From assembly GCF_000202635.1 (NCBI RefSeq), contig NC_015125.1, forward strand, positions 434,001 to 498,000: a DNA stretch of 64,000 bases. Direction: 5' to 3'. The notes under the pieces are model-generated. The model was not told where the DNA came from, made no database searches, and saw only the letters and a list, made by a program, of their open reading frames with translations. This document shows positions 1-8,591 of the stretch, piece by piece. This stretch comes from Microbacterium testaceum StLB037. Its GTDB lineage: Bacteria; Actinomycetota; Actinomycetes; Actinomycetales; Microbacteriaceae. Numbering within the stretch: the stretch's first letter is position 1; each line of letters begins with the position of its first letter. The translations under genes were made by a program, and so were the position numbers.

Positions 1-1
1 G

Positions 2-79
2 GCGACGTTGCTGTCGATCGCCGCGCAGCTCGAGGAGCGTCGCGGGCCGCTCCCCCACCCGCCCGCGTGGGACGCGTGA
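2..79 (+). CDS. C-terminal end of an unidentified protein (5' end outside window)
   Basis: An open plus frame runs in from the left edge and ends in TGA at 77-79. The last residues read ATLLSIAAQLEERR...HPPAWDA. The ATLLxxAAQLE pattern is reminiscent of the tail of amidase-signature hydrolases, but 25 residues are too few to name a family. The gene converges on prfA, whose stop lies 20 bases away. The opposite strand shows no comparable reading, in particular no start of prmC, which often follows prfA. Confidence 0.4.
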   Translation, partial: ATLLSIAAQLEERRGPLPHPPAWDA

Positions 80-98
80 CCGCTCGCCTCGCGAACGT

Positions 99-1205
99 TC
101 AGTCGCCGGCGAGGGCCGCGAGCCGCGCCTCTTCGTCGGCGGTGATCGCCGACTCGATGATCGGACCGAGGGCGCCGTCCATCACCTGATCGAGGTTGTA
201 GGCCTTGTACCCGGTGCGGTGGTCGGCGATGCGGTTCTCGGGGAAGTTGTACGTGCGGATGCGCTCCGAACGGTCCATGCCGCGGATCTGCGAGCGCCGC
301 GCGTCGGCGGCCACCGCGTCCCGCTCCTCCTGCTGCTTCGCGAGCAGGCGGGCGCGCAGCACGCGCATGCCCGCCTCGCGGTTCTGCAGCTGCGACTTCT
401 CGTTCTGCATCGACACGACGATTCCCGTGGGCACGTGGGTGATGCGCACGGCGGAGTCGGTCGTGTTGACAGACTGCCCGCCGGGGCCCGACGAGCGGAA
501 CACGTCGATCTTGAGGTCGTTCGGGTCGATGGCGACCTCTTCGGGCTCGTCGACCTCGGGGAACACCAGGACGCCGGTGGTCGAGGTGTGGATCCGCCCC
601 TGCGATTCCGTCGCGGGCACGCGTTGCACGCGGTGCACACCACCCTCGTACTTCAAGTGCGCCCACACGCCCTGGGCGGGGTCGCTCGAGGAGCCCTTGA
701 TCGCGACCTGGACGTCCTTGTAGCCGCCCAGGTCGGATTCGGTTCGTTCGAGCAGCTCCGTCTTCCAGCCCATGGACGCCGCGTACTGCAGGTACATGCG
801 CAGCAGATCGGCCGCGAACAGCGCGCTCTCGGCCCCGCCCTCGCCGCCCTTGATCTCCATGATCACGTCGCGCGCGTCGTCGGGGTCGCGCGGGATGAGC
901 AGGCGCCGCAGACGCTCCTGCGTCTCGGAAACCCTCTCCTCCAGCGCCGGGATCTCGGCGGCGAACGCCTCGTCCTCGCGGGCGAGTTCGCGTGCCGCTT
1001 CGAGATCGTCGGATGCCGAGACCCACGCCTGGTAAGCGTGCACGATGCGGTTCAACTCGGCGTAGCGCCGATTGACGCGCTTCGCGCGCGCCGCGTCGGC
1101 GTGCACGGCCGGGTCGTTGAGCTCGAGCTCGATCTCCCGGTGCTCATCGATCAGCCCGCGGACGGACTCGAAGATGCCGGACGCTTCGGCAGGCTCAGCG
1201 GACAC
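99..1205 (-). CDS. prfA: Peptide chain release factor 1
   Basis: Class I release factor that recognises UAA and UAG in the ribosomal A site and triggers peptidyl-tRNA hydrolysis. The 368 residues match the usual RF1 length. The codon-reading tripeptide PAT is at residues 197-199, within [18 protein letters not shown], and the catalytic GGQ is at 242-244 within [17 protein letters not shown]. The PAT tripeptide separates RF1 from RF2, which has SPF. The start is GTG, three bases after the rho stop, so the two genes are probably translated from one mRNA. An 11-residue extension precedes the [13 protein letters not shown] segment where many homologues begin. Confidence 0.97.
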   Translation of the reverse strand: MSAEPAEASGIFESVRGLIDEHREIELELNDPAVHADAARAKRVNRRYAELNRIVHAYQAWVSASDDLEAARELAREDEAFAAEIPALEERVSETQERLRRLLIPRDPDDARDVIMEIKGGEGGAESALFAADLLRMYLQYAASMGWKTELLERTESDLGGYKDVQVAIKGSSSDPAQGVWAHLKYEGGVHRVQRVPATESQGRIHTSTTGVLVFPEVDEPEEVAIDPNDLKIDVFRSSGPGGQSVNTTDSAVRITHVPTGIVVSMQNEKSQLQNREAGMRVLRARLLAKQQEERDAVAADARRSQIRGMDRSERIRTYNFPENRIADHRTGYKAYNLDQVMDGALGPIIESAITADEEARLAALAGD

Positions 1206-1208
1206 GGG

Positions 1209-3350
1209 TCAGCGAATGCTGTTGTCGTCACCGCCGCGCGAGGGCGCCGGGATGGACTTCTGCATCTGCACGAGGAACTCGACGTTCGACTGCGTCTCCT
1301 TGAGCTTGCCGAGCACGACCTCGAGGGCCTGCTGGGGCTCGAGACCGGCCAGGGCACGGCGAAGCTTCCAGGTGATCTTGACCTCGTCGGGCGACAGCAG
1401 CATCTCTTCGCGGCGGGTGCTCGACGCGTTCACGTCGACGGCCGGGAAGATGCGCTTGTCGGCGAGCTGGCGGCTCAGGCGGAGCTCGCTGTTGCCGGTG
1501 CCCTTGAACTCCTCGAAGATCACGTCGTCCATCTTCGAGCCGGTCTCCACCAGAGCGGTGGCGAGGATCGTGAGCGAGCCACCGTTCTCGATGTTGCGCG
1601 CGGCACCGAAGAAGCGCTTCGGCGGGTAGAGCGCCGACGCGTCCACGCCACCGGTGAGCACGCGGCCCGAGGTGGGCGCCGACAGGTTGTAGGCGCGGCC
1701 CAGACGGGTGATCGAGTCGAGGAGCACGACGACGTCGCGACCGAGTTCGACCAGACGCTTGGCGCGCTCGATGGCCAGCTCGGCGACCGTGGTGTGGTCT
1801 TCGGCCGGGCGGTCGAACGTCGAGGCGATGACCTCGCCCTTGACCGTCCGCTGCATGTCGGTGACCTCTTCGGGGCGCTCGTCGACGAGCACGACCATGA
1901 GGTGGACCTCGGGGTTGTTGTGCGCGATGGCGTTCGCGATCTGCTGCAGCACGATCGTCTTGCCTGCCTTGGGCGGCGCGACGATGAGACCGCGCTGGCC
2001 CTTGCCGACGGGGGCGACCAGGTCGATGATGCGCTGGGTCAGCTTCTCGGGTCCGGTCTCGAGGCGCAGGCGCTCCTGCGGGTAGAGCGGCGTGAGGTTG
2101 TTGAACTCCACGCGCGTCGCGGCGTCGTCGACCGACAGGCCGTTGATCGAGTCGACCTTGACCAGAGCGTTGTACTTCTGGCGGCTGGACTGCTCGTTCT
2201 CGCGCGGCTGCTTGATGGAGCCGACGACGGCGTCGCCCTTGCGCAGGTTGTACTTCTTGACCTGGCCGAGCGAGACGTAGACGTCGCTGGGTCCGGGCAG
2301 GTAACCGGTGGTGCGCACGAAAGCGTAGTTGTCGAGCACGTCCAGGATGCCGGCGATCGGGACGAGAACGTCGTCCTCGCTGATCTCGGAGTCGAACTCG
2401 TCGCCCGTCGTGTTCGGGCCGCGGCGCTTGTTGCGCTGACGGTTGCGGTTGCTCGTTCCGCCCTGCTGCTGCGCCTGCTGACCGTTCTGCGAACCGCCGT
2501 CGCGCTGACCGCCCTGCTGGGGGGCCTCAGCCTCGTCGCCGCCCGTGGCGGGCTGCGCCTCGGGCTTGTCGGCGGCGTCGGGCTTGTTGCGGTTGCGGTT
2601 GCGTGACCGGTTGCGGCCACGCCCACGGGCCGGCGTCTCGTCGGCGGTGTCGTCGGTCGCGGGGGTTTCCGCGGCGTCGGAAGCGGTCTCGCTCGCGGTG
2701 TCCTCGCTCGCGGTTTCCTCGCTCGCGGCGTCCTCGGGCGCGGCGGCGTCAACGGAAGCGGCGTCCTCCGCGGGAGTTGCTTCGGCCTCGTTGACGGCCG
2801 GCGTCTCCTCCGTCGCGGCGGCGTCATCCGCGACGTCGGCGGCGGTGGTCACGGGCGTCGTGGCCTCGGGGGCGACGACGGCCTCCGGAGCGGCCTCGGC
2901 CTCGGGAGTGGCTTCTGCCTCGGCGGAAGCAGCGGCTTCCGCAGCGGCGGCTTCGGCAGCCGCCTTCTCCTTGGCCGACGCGGTGGTGGCGCGACGGGGC
3001 GCACGCTTACGCGGGGCCTTGACGGGCTTCTCCGCGACAGCGGGCTCGTCGGCAGCAGGCTCCGCGGCGGGCTCGGTCGACGCCTCGGCGGCGGGGGTGT
3101 CAGCGGCGGGTTCTTCCACCGCCGGCACCTCTGCGGTGAGGGTGTCGTCGGTGAACAACGCCTCGGGCTGCGCGGCGTCCGCAGGCGCGGCCTCGGTGTC
3201 CGAGGCGTCTACGCCCTCGGCATCCGGGGTCTCGACGGCCGCTTCGGCCTGGTCGGTGTCAGTGCCCTGCGCCTCGGCCGAAAGCTCTTCGGCGGGGATC
3301 TCGGCGCCCTCGGGCGCGTCGACGGGCTGGGTCTCGGAGATGGACTCCAC
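1209..3350 (-). CDS. rho: Transcription termination factor Rho, actinobacterial long form
   Basis: Hexameric RNA-dependent ATPase that terminates transcription. GTG start with an AGGAG ribosome site 6-7 bases upstream. The 713 residues comprise a long Ala/Glu/Pro-rich acidic region (about 1-230), an Arg/Asn/Gln-rich low-complexity stretch (about 235-320, GRGRNRSRNRNRN and NRNRQRNKRRG), the cold-shock-like RNA-binding domain (about 325-395) and the RecA-type motor. Walker A (APPKAGKT) is near residue 456, followed by LVDERPEEV and the SGRVLTGGVDA Q-loop region. The N-terminal helix bundle (Rho_N, LxxLRxxELRxxAxxLG) that most Rho proteins carry before the insertion is not visible. Extended low-complexity inserts are known in high-GC actinobacterial Rho. 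Confidence 0.96.
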   Translation of the reverse strand: MESISETQPVDAPEGAEIPAEELSAEAQGTDTDQAEAAVETPDAEGVDASDTEAAPADAAQPEALFTDDTLTAEVPAVEEPAADTPAAEASTEPAAEPAADEPAVAEKPVKAPRKRAPRRATTASAKEKAAAEAAAAEAAASAEAEATPEAEAAPEAVVAPEATTPVTTAADVADDAAATEETPAVNEAEATPAEDAASVDAAAPEDAASEETASEDTASETASDAAETPATDDTADETPARGRGRNRSRNRNRNKPDAADKPEAQPATGGDEAEAPQQGGQRDGGSQNGQQAQQQGGTSNRNRQRNKRRGPNTTGDEFDSEISEDDVLVPIAGILDVLDNYAFVRTTGYLPGPSDVYVSLGQVKKYNLRKGDAVVGSIKQPRENEQSSRQKYNALVKVDSINGLSVDDAATRVEFNNLTPLYPQERLRLETGPEKLTQRIIDLVAPVGKGQRGLIVAPPKAGKTIVLQQIANAIAHNNPEVHLMVVLVDERPEEVTDMQRTVKGEVIASTFDRPAEDHTTVAELAIERAKRLVELGRDVVVLLDSITRLGRAYNLSAPTSGRVLTGGVDASALYPPKRFFGAARNIENGGSLTILATALVETGSKMDDVIFEEFKGTGNSELRLSRQLADKRIFPAVDVNASSTRREEMLLSPDEVKITWKLRRALAGLEPQQALEVVLGKLKETQSNVEFLVQMQKSIPAPSRGGDDNSIR

Positions 3351-3482
3351 GAGTGCTCCTCAGAAAATGAAACGTGATCAGATCGCGCTTCGCCATGCAG
3401 AACGCAGACGAAGAGACACCAGCGGTTCGGGAGACTGCAGCCGATACCGGGTTCGCGATGTGTTGCGGATTTCGCAGGTGGT

Positions 3483-3521
3483 GCAGAGGCTCAGATTCGC
3501 GACTTACGCGGAACCCTCTGC
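3483..3521 (-). terminator. Inverted repeat over the thrB stop, possible weak terminator or rho leader element
   Basis: GCAGAGG at 3483-3489 pairs with CCTCTGC at 3515-3521, and the thrB stop lies in the loop. There is no T-run on the minus side; five T follow on the plus side at 3523-3527. The 153 bases between thrB and rho hold no gene and could carry a separate rho promoter. Since rho is often autoregulated, a leader structure is possible, but nothing decisive is visible. Confidence 0.3.
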
Positions 3522-4436
3522 GTTTTTCACTGTACCACCCTTGACGTCGACGGCGAGCATGAGCGCCTGCCACGGGGTGTCGACGACGGATGCCATGAGA
3601 TCCGCCGCGGCCAGGCGCTGCCCCGGACCGTCGGCGAGCACGAGCACGCTCGGCCCCGCACCGGAGACGACGGCCGCATATCCGGCGGCGCGAAGGGCCC
3701 GCACGAGCCGATCGGTCTCGGGCATCGCCTGCGCGCGGTAGTTCTGGTGCAGCTTGTCTTCCGTCGCCGCCATGAGCAGCTCGGGGCTCTGCGTCATCGC
3801 GGCGATCAACAGGGCCGAGCGCGACACGTTGAACACCGCGTCCTCGCGCGGCACCTGCAGCGGCTGCAGGCTGCGCGCGACGGCGGTCGACATCGTGAAG
3901 CTCGGCACGAAGACCAGCGGCGACACACCGCGGTGCACGATGAGCTGCTTGTGCTGGGGGCCTTCGGCATCCATCCACGCGATGGTGAGTCCGCCGAACA
4001 GGCCGGGCGCGACGTTGTCGGGGTGACCCTCCAGCTCGGTGGCCAGGCGCAACAGGTCGACGTCGGTGAACGCGACCTCGCCCTCGAGCAGGCCCTTGGC
4101 GGCCAGGATGCCGGCGACCACCGCCGCACCCGAGGAGCCCATCCCCCGCCCGTGCGGGATGACGTTGTGCGCGGTCAGCCGCAACCCGGGGAGGGTGCGG
4201 CCGACCGAGGCGTACGTGTGGGCCATCGCGCGGACGACGAGGTGCGAGGCGTCACGGGGAACGTCGGCCGTCCCCTCGCCCTCGACCTCGATCTCGAGAC
4301 GGTCGCCGTCGAGCTGCTCGACGACGAGCTCGTCGTAGACGCTCAGCGCGAGGCCGAGGGTGTCGAAGCCGGGTCCGAGGTTCGCGCTGGTGGCGGGAAC
4401 ACGGACCGCGACCCGACGGCCAGGGCCTGAGCTCAC
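3504..4436 (-). CDS. thrB: Homoserine kinase (GHMP family)
   Basis: Phosphorylates homoserine with ATP, the step before threonine synthase. 310 residues. The N-terminus [21 protein letters not shown] is the standard GHMP opening, and the phosphate loop [12 protein letters not shown] is at 94-105. The C-terminal GHMP motif is seen in [14 protein letters not shown]. The GTG start at 4434-4436 overlaps the thrC stop in a GTGA, so translation is coupled. A longer in-frame reading to 5372 exists but runs antisense-like through thrC and lacks family sequence, so the GTG is preferred. Confidence 0.96.
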   Translation of the reverse strand: MSSGPGRRVAVRVPATSANLGPGFDTLGLALSVYDELVVEQLDGDRLEIEVEGEGTADVPRDASHLVVRAMAHTYASVGRTLPGLRLTAHNVIPHGRGMGSSGAAVVAGILAAKGLLEGEVAFTDVDLLRLATELEGHPDNVAPGLFGGLTIAWMDAEGPQHKQLIVHRGVSPLVFVPSFTMSTAVARSLQPLQVPREDAVFNVSRSALLIAAMTQSPELLMAATEDKLHQNYRAQAMPETDRLVRALRAAGYAAVVSGAGPSVLVLADGPGQRLAAADLMASVVDTPWQALMLAVDVKGGTVKNAEGSA

Positions 4437-5515
4437 GCGGTCACCGGCTGCAGGTCGAGCACCGATGCGACCTCGGACGTGGTCGCGTCGACGACGGTGG
4501 GGGTGACGTCGGTGCCGTCGGACTGGCGGAGGGCCCACTGGGGGTCCTTCAGGCCGTGGCCGGTGACGGTCAGCACGACCTTGGCGCCGGCGGGGACGAC
4601 CCCGGCCTCGGCCCGCTCGAGCAGGCCCGCGACGCTGATCGCCGAGGCGGGCTCGACGAAGATCCCGACCTCGCCGGCGAGGATCTTCTGCGCCTCGAGG
4701 ATGCGGGCGTCGTCGATCGCGCCGAAGTAGCCGTCCGTGGCGTCGCGCGCTTCGAGCGCGAGCTCCCACGAGGCGGGGTTGCCGATGCGGATCGCGCTGG
4801 CGATCGTCTCGGGGTTCTTCACGACCTCGCCGCGCACGAGCGGGGCGGAACCGGCGGCCTGGAAGCCGAACATCCGGGGAACGCGCGTGGCGACGCCGCG
4901 GGCGGCCTCTTCGCGGTAGCCGCGCGAGTACGCGGTGTAGTTTCCGGCGTTGCCGACGGGGATGAAGTGGAAGTCGGGGGCGTCGCCCAGGACCTCGACG
5001 ACCTCGTAGGCCGCCGTCTTCTGCCCCTCGATGCGGTCGGGGTTCACCGAGTTGACGAGGTGGACCGGGTAGTGGTCGGCGAGCTCGCGTGCGATCTCGA
5101 GGCAGTCGTCGAAGTTGCCGCGGATCTGGATCAGGCGCCCGTTGTGGGCGACGGCCTGGCTGAGCTTGCCCATCGCGATCTTGCCCTCGGGCACGAGCAC
5201 CGCGGCGGTGATCCCGGCGTGGGCGGCGTAGGCCGCCGCCGAGGCCGAGGTGTTGCCGGTCGAGGCGCAGATGACGGCCTTGGCCCCGTGCTCGACGGCA
5301 CGGGAGAGCGCGACGGTCATACCGCGGTCCTTGAACGAACCGGTCGGGTTCATGCCCTCGTACTTCACCCACACATCGGCACCGGTCCGGCGCGAGAGCG
5401 CGGGAGCGGGCAGGAGCGGCGTGCCGCCCTCGCCGAGGGTGACGACGGTGGAGGCGTCGGTGACGCCCAGCCGGTCGGCGTATTCGCGGAGGACTCCGCC
5501 CCAGAGGTGAGCCAT
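4433..5515 (-). CDS. thrC: Threonine synthase
   Basis: PLP enzyme converting O-phosphohomoserine to threonine. 360 residues, normal for the short class found in actinobacteria. The PLP lysine is K62 in [11 protein letters not shown]. The phosphate-binding region [17 protein letters not shown] and the glycine-rich [11 protein letters not shown] segment follow. ATG start at 5513-5515, two bases after the hom stop, and a 4-base overlap with thrB. It forms the hom-thrC-thrB threonine operon. Confidence 0.97.
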   Translation of the reverse strand: MAHLWGGVLREYADRLGVTDASTVVTLGEGGTPLLPAPALSRRTGADVWVKYEGMNPTGSFKDRGMTVALSRAVEHGAKAVICASTGNTSASAAAYAAHAGITAAVLVPEGKIAMGKLSQAVAHNGRLIQIRGNFDDCLEIARELADHYPVHLVNSVNPDRIEGQKTAAYEVVEVLGDAPDFHFIPVGNAGNYTAYSRGYREEAARGVATRVPRMFGFQAAGSAPLVRGEVVKNPETIASAIRIGNPASWELALEARDATDGYFGAIDDARILEAQKILAGEVGIFVEPASAISVAGLLERAEAGVVPAGAKVVLTVTGHGLKDPQWALRQSDGTDVTPTVVDATTSEVASVLDLQPVTA

Positions 5516-5517
5516 GA

Positions 5518-6840
5518 TCAGTTCCCTTCCACGCGCAGCACGGAGACCACGCGCTCGACGACGCCGCTCGCGGCGAGACGCTCGACGGTCTCGCTCAGGT
5601 CCTGCTCGCGGGCTTTGTGTGTTCCGATGACCAGGCGGGCGGACCCGCCGGTCTGAGTCTTCTCGTCCGCCTCGATGACGGTCTGCTCGACGGTCGCGAT
5701 CGACACGCGTCCTTCGCTCAGGATGCCGGCGACCGTGGCGAGCACGCCCGGCTTGTCATCGACCTCGAGCGTGATCTGGTAGCGCGTGATGACGTGACCG
5801 ATGGGGACGGCGGGGAGGTTCGCGCGGGTCGATTCGCCCACGCCCACACCACCGGCGATGTGCCGGCGCGCGGCGGAGACGACGTCACCGAGCACGGCGG
5901 AGGCCGTCTGCACGCCACCGGCGCCGGCGCCGTAGAACATGAGGTCGCCGGCGGCCTCGGCCTGGACGAACACGGCGTTGTTGGCGCCGTGGACGCTCGC
6001 GAGCGGGTGGGTGCGGTCGACGAGCGCGGGGTAGACGCGAACGGAGATGGACTCCGCGCCATCGGCGGCCGTCAGGCGCTCGCACACGGCGAGCAGCTTG
6101 ATGACGTAACCGGCGTGACGCGCGGACTCGATCATCGCGGCGTCGACCGACGTGATGCCCTCGCGGTGCACGGCATCCAGAGGAACCGTGGTGTGGAAGG
6201 CGAGGCTCGCGAGGATCGCGGCCTTCTGCGCGGCGTCGTAGCCCTCGACGTCGGCCGTCGGGTCGGCCTCGGCGTAGCCGAGCGCCTGCGCCTGCGCGAG
6301 CACGTCGGCGAAGTCGGCACCCTCGGTGTCCATGCGGTCGAGGATGTAGTTCGTCGTGCCGTTCACGATGCCCATGATCCGCACCACGCGGTCGCCCGCG
6401 AGCGAGTCGCGCAGCGGACGGATGATGGGGATGGCGCCCGCGGCGGCGGCCTCGTAGTAGACCTCGGCCCCGACCTGGTCGGCGGCTTCGAACACCTCGG
6501 AGCCATGGGTTGCCAGCAGCGCCTTGTTGGCGGTGACGACGTCGGCGCCCGAGGCGATCGCGTGCAGCACCTGCGTGCGGGCGGGCTCGATGCCGCCCAT
6601 CAGCTCGATGACGATGTCGGAGCCGACGATGAGGGTCTCGGCATCCGTCGTGAAGAGTTCCTGAGGCAGGTCCGCGTCGCGCTTGGCGTCGAGGTTTCGC
6701 ACCGCGATGCCGGCGAGTTCGAGCTTGGCTCCCGCGCGGTCGGCGAGTTCGTCGCCGTGCTTGAGCAGCAGGTCTGCGACCTGCGAGCCGACGGCGCCGG
6801 CGCCGAGGAGCGCCACGCGGAGCGTGCGGTAGTCGGTCAT
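5518..6840 (-). CDS. hom: Homoserine dehydrogenase with C-terminal ACT domain
   Basis: Reduces aspartate semialdehyde to homoserine, the branch point to threonine and methionine. 440 residues. The NAD(P)-binding loop GAGAVG is at 13-18, the catalytic region carries [14 protein letters not shown] and [22 protein letters not shown], and an ACT domain (about 362-432, starting [19 protein letters not shown]) suggests allosteric control by threonine. Start ATG overlaps the lysA stop in ATGA, so lysine and threonine branches are expressed together. Confidence 0.97.
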   Translation of the reverse strand: MTDYRTLRVALLGAGAVGSQVADLLLKHGDELADRAGAKLELAGIAVRNLDAKRDADLPQELFTTDAETLIVGSDIVIELMGGIEPARTQVLHAIASGADVVTANKALLATHGSEVFEAADQVGAEVYYEAAAAGAIPIIRPLRDSLAGDRVVRIMGIVNGTTNYILDRMDTEGADFADVLAQAQALGYAEADPTADVEGYDAAQKAAILASLAFHTTVPLDAVHREGITSVDAAMIESARHAGYVIKLLAVCERLTAADGAESISVRVYPALVDRTHPLASVHGANNAVFVQAEAAGDLMFYGAGAGGVQTASAVLGDVVSAARRHIAGGVGVGESTRANLPAVPIGHVITRYQITLEVDDKPGVLATVAGILSEGRVSIATVEQTVIEADEKTQTGGSARLVIGTHKAREQDLSETVERLAASGVVERVVSVLRVEGN

Positions 6841-8267
6841 TCGGTGTCTCCGTGGGGGGTGTCGGTCGAAACGGATGCCGGGATCCCGGCGTCGCGAGAG
6901 AGCAGGTCGTCGACGGTCTCGCCGCGGACGATGACGCGAGCCTGACCATCGCGCACGGCGACGACCGGCGGACGCGGCGTGTAGTTGTAGTTGCTCGCGA
7001 GCGAGAAGCAGTACGCGCCGGTCGCGGGCACCGCCAGCAGGTCGCCGGGGGTGACGTCGGCGGGAAGGTACTCGGCATCCACGACGATGTCGCCGGATTC
7101 GCAGTGACGCCCGACGACGCGCGAGAGCGCCGGGGTGGCGGAGCTCGTGCGCGAGACGACGCGTGCCGAGAAATCGGCGCCGTAAAGGGCAGGGCGGGCG
7201 TTGTCGCTCATGCCGCCGTCGACGCTGACGTACGTGCGTTCAAGGTTCTCGGTCGCGGTCACGGTCTTGACCGTCCCGACCTCGTACAGCGTGACCCCGG
7301 CCTGGCCGACGATCACGCGGCCGGGTTCGGTGGCGACGTCGGGCATCGGGATACCGCGCACCGCGCACTCGTCGGCGATGGCATCCAGGATGCCGTCGGC
7401 GATCTCCTCGATCGGCTTCGGGTCGTCGACCGAGGTGTAGGAGATGCCGAAACCGCCGCCGACGTTGAGCACGGGGATCTCTCCCCCCGCGAGCAGGTCG
7501 GCGTGCAGGTCGACCAGGCGTGCGGCCGACTCGCGGAAGCCCGAGGAGTCGAAGATCTGCGAACCGATGTGCGCGTGAAGACCCACGAAACGCAGACTGG
7601 GCAGCTCGCGGATGCGCGCGACCGCCTCGGCCGCCCCCTCGAGCGAGAAGCCGAACTTCTGGTCTTCGTGCGCGGTCGCGAGGAAGGCGTGGGTCTCGGC
7701 ATGCACGCCGGTGCGGACGCGGACGAGCACCGACTGCACGACGCCGCGACGGTCGGCGATCGCGGCCAGGCGCTCGATCTCGATGGGGCTGTCGATGACG
7801 ACCGAGCCGATGCCGACCTCGACGGCCCGCTCCAGCTCGCCGACGCTCTTGTTGTTTCCGTGGAAGCCGAGTCGGGCGGGGTCCGCGCCCGCGGCGAGAG
7901 CGACCTCGAGCTCACCGCGCGTGCACACGTCGACCGCGAGTCCCTCGTCGACGACCCAGCGCACGACCTCGGTCGACAGGAACGCCTTGCCGGCGTAGTA
8001 GACGCGGGCCCGGATGCCGTGACGCTCGGCTGCGGAGTCGAACGCCGCACGCGCACGACGAGCATGAGTGCGCACCTCGTCCTCGTCGAGGACGTACAGC
8101 GGGGTGCCGAAACGGTCGCGCAGATCGAAGACGGAAACGCCACCGATCTCGACGGAGCCGTCGTCGACACGGCGGGCGGACGCGGGCCAGACAGGGGCGA
8201 CGAGCTCATTCGCTTCAGCCGGGGCGGTGAGCCACTCGGGCACGAGCGCGGAGTGCGAGGCGGACAC
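6837..8267 (-). CDS. lysA: Diaminopimelate decarboxylase
   Basis: Decarboxylates meso-diaminopimelate to lysine, the last step of lysine synthesis. 476 residues. PLP lysine K94 lies in YYAGKAFLS, followed by GFHGNNKS, the HIGSQIFD loop, the GGGFGI phosphate cup and the EPGR motif. The second-subunit residues appear in VVGRHCESGDIV and GAYCFSLASNYN. The GTG start at 8265-8267 has no purine-rich ribosome site upstream. In related genomes lysA follows argS closely; here a 12-kb insertion separates them, so lysA probably depends on its own promoter near 8350. Confidence 0.96.
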   Translation of the reverse strand: MSASHSALVPEWLTAPAEANELVAPVWPASARRVDDGSVEIGGVSVFDLRDRFGTPLYVLDEDEVRTHARRARAAFDSAAERHGIRARVYYAGKAFLSTEVVRWVVDEGLAVDVCTRGELEVALAAGADPARLGFHGNNKSVGELERAVEVGIGSVVIDSPIEIERLAAIADRRGVVQSVLVRVRTGVHAETHAFLATAHEDQKFGFSLEGAAEAVARIRELPSLRFVGLHAHIGSQIFDSSGFRESAARLVDLHADLLAGGEIPVLNVGGGFGISYTSVDDPKPIEEIADGILDAIADECAVRGIPMPDVATEPGRVIVGQAGVTLYEVGTVKTVTATENLERTYVSVDGGMSDNARPALYGADFSARVVSRTSSATPALSRVVGRHCESGDIVVDAEYLPADVTPGDLLAVPATGAYCFSLASNYNYTPRPPVVAVRDGQARVIVRGETVDDLLSRDAGIPASVSTDTPHGDTE

Positions 8268-8591
8268 GGAGGAACCAATCGGGTTTTGCGGCGACGCGAC
8301 GGCCGCGGATCACGGCTGCCACCCCCGCGGAGAGTCACGCGGCAGGCAGCCCTAGCAGTCTAGGGCACCGCGTATGCCGCTCCCTTCCCGCGACGGCGCC
8401 GAGAGCGGTCACTGGGAGGAGGGCGGTGCAACGAGCCACCGATCACACGATGTAATTGTGACCGGTTTGGAGTGGCCGTTCCTCCCGCACGGACGAGCTC
8501 GGCGTCCCCCTGGAAGGAGACGACCCCCGATGCGAAGCATCGAGGGTCGTCACGCCGAGGAGGACGAGCCGCCGCGGTACGCGCATCGGAC
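8268..8591. other. Intergenic region upstream of lysA at the left border of the insertion
   Basis: No coding sequence is supported in these 324 bases. On the minus strand a possible -10 (TAGACT, 8357-8362) lies inside the inverted repeat CCCTAG-CAGT-CTAGGG (8350-8365), which could be an operator or the start-site region for lysA. TCACA (8443-8447) and TGTGA (8457-8461) form a further small inverted repeat. The terminator of the large RCC1 gene is listed separately. No direct repeats or integrase sites marking a junction were recognised. Confidence 0.5.
8520..8550 (-). terminator. Hairpin terminator after the RCC1/Ig-repeat gene
   Basis: A 14-pair stem (ACGACCC...CGATGC with GCATCG...GGGTCGT) closes on a 3-base loop. 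The only mismatch on the plus strand becomes a U-G wobble in minus-strand RNA, which supports minus orientation. It begins 41 bases after the stop at 8592. Only a short pyrimidine stretch follows rather than a clear T-run. Confidence 0.6.

Noticed and set aside
219-2606. Long open plus-strand readings antisense to prfA and rho (for example 795 codons)
   Set aside because: High-GC DNA gives long shadow frames. Composition is unlike proteins, no family motif is seen, and the minus-strand genes are certain.
8443-8461. TCACA-N9-TGTGA as a CRP site
   Set aside because: The half-sites are in the wrong order and spacing for CRP (TGTGA-N6-TCACA).
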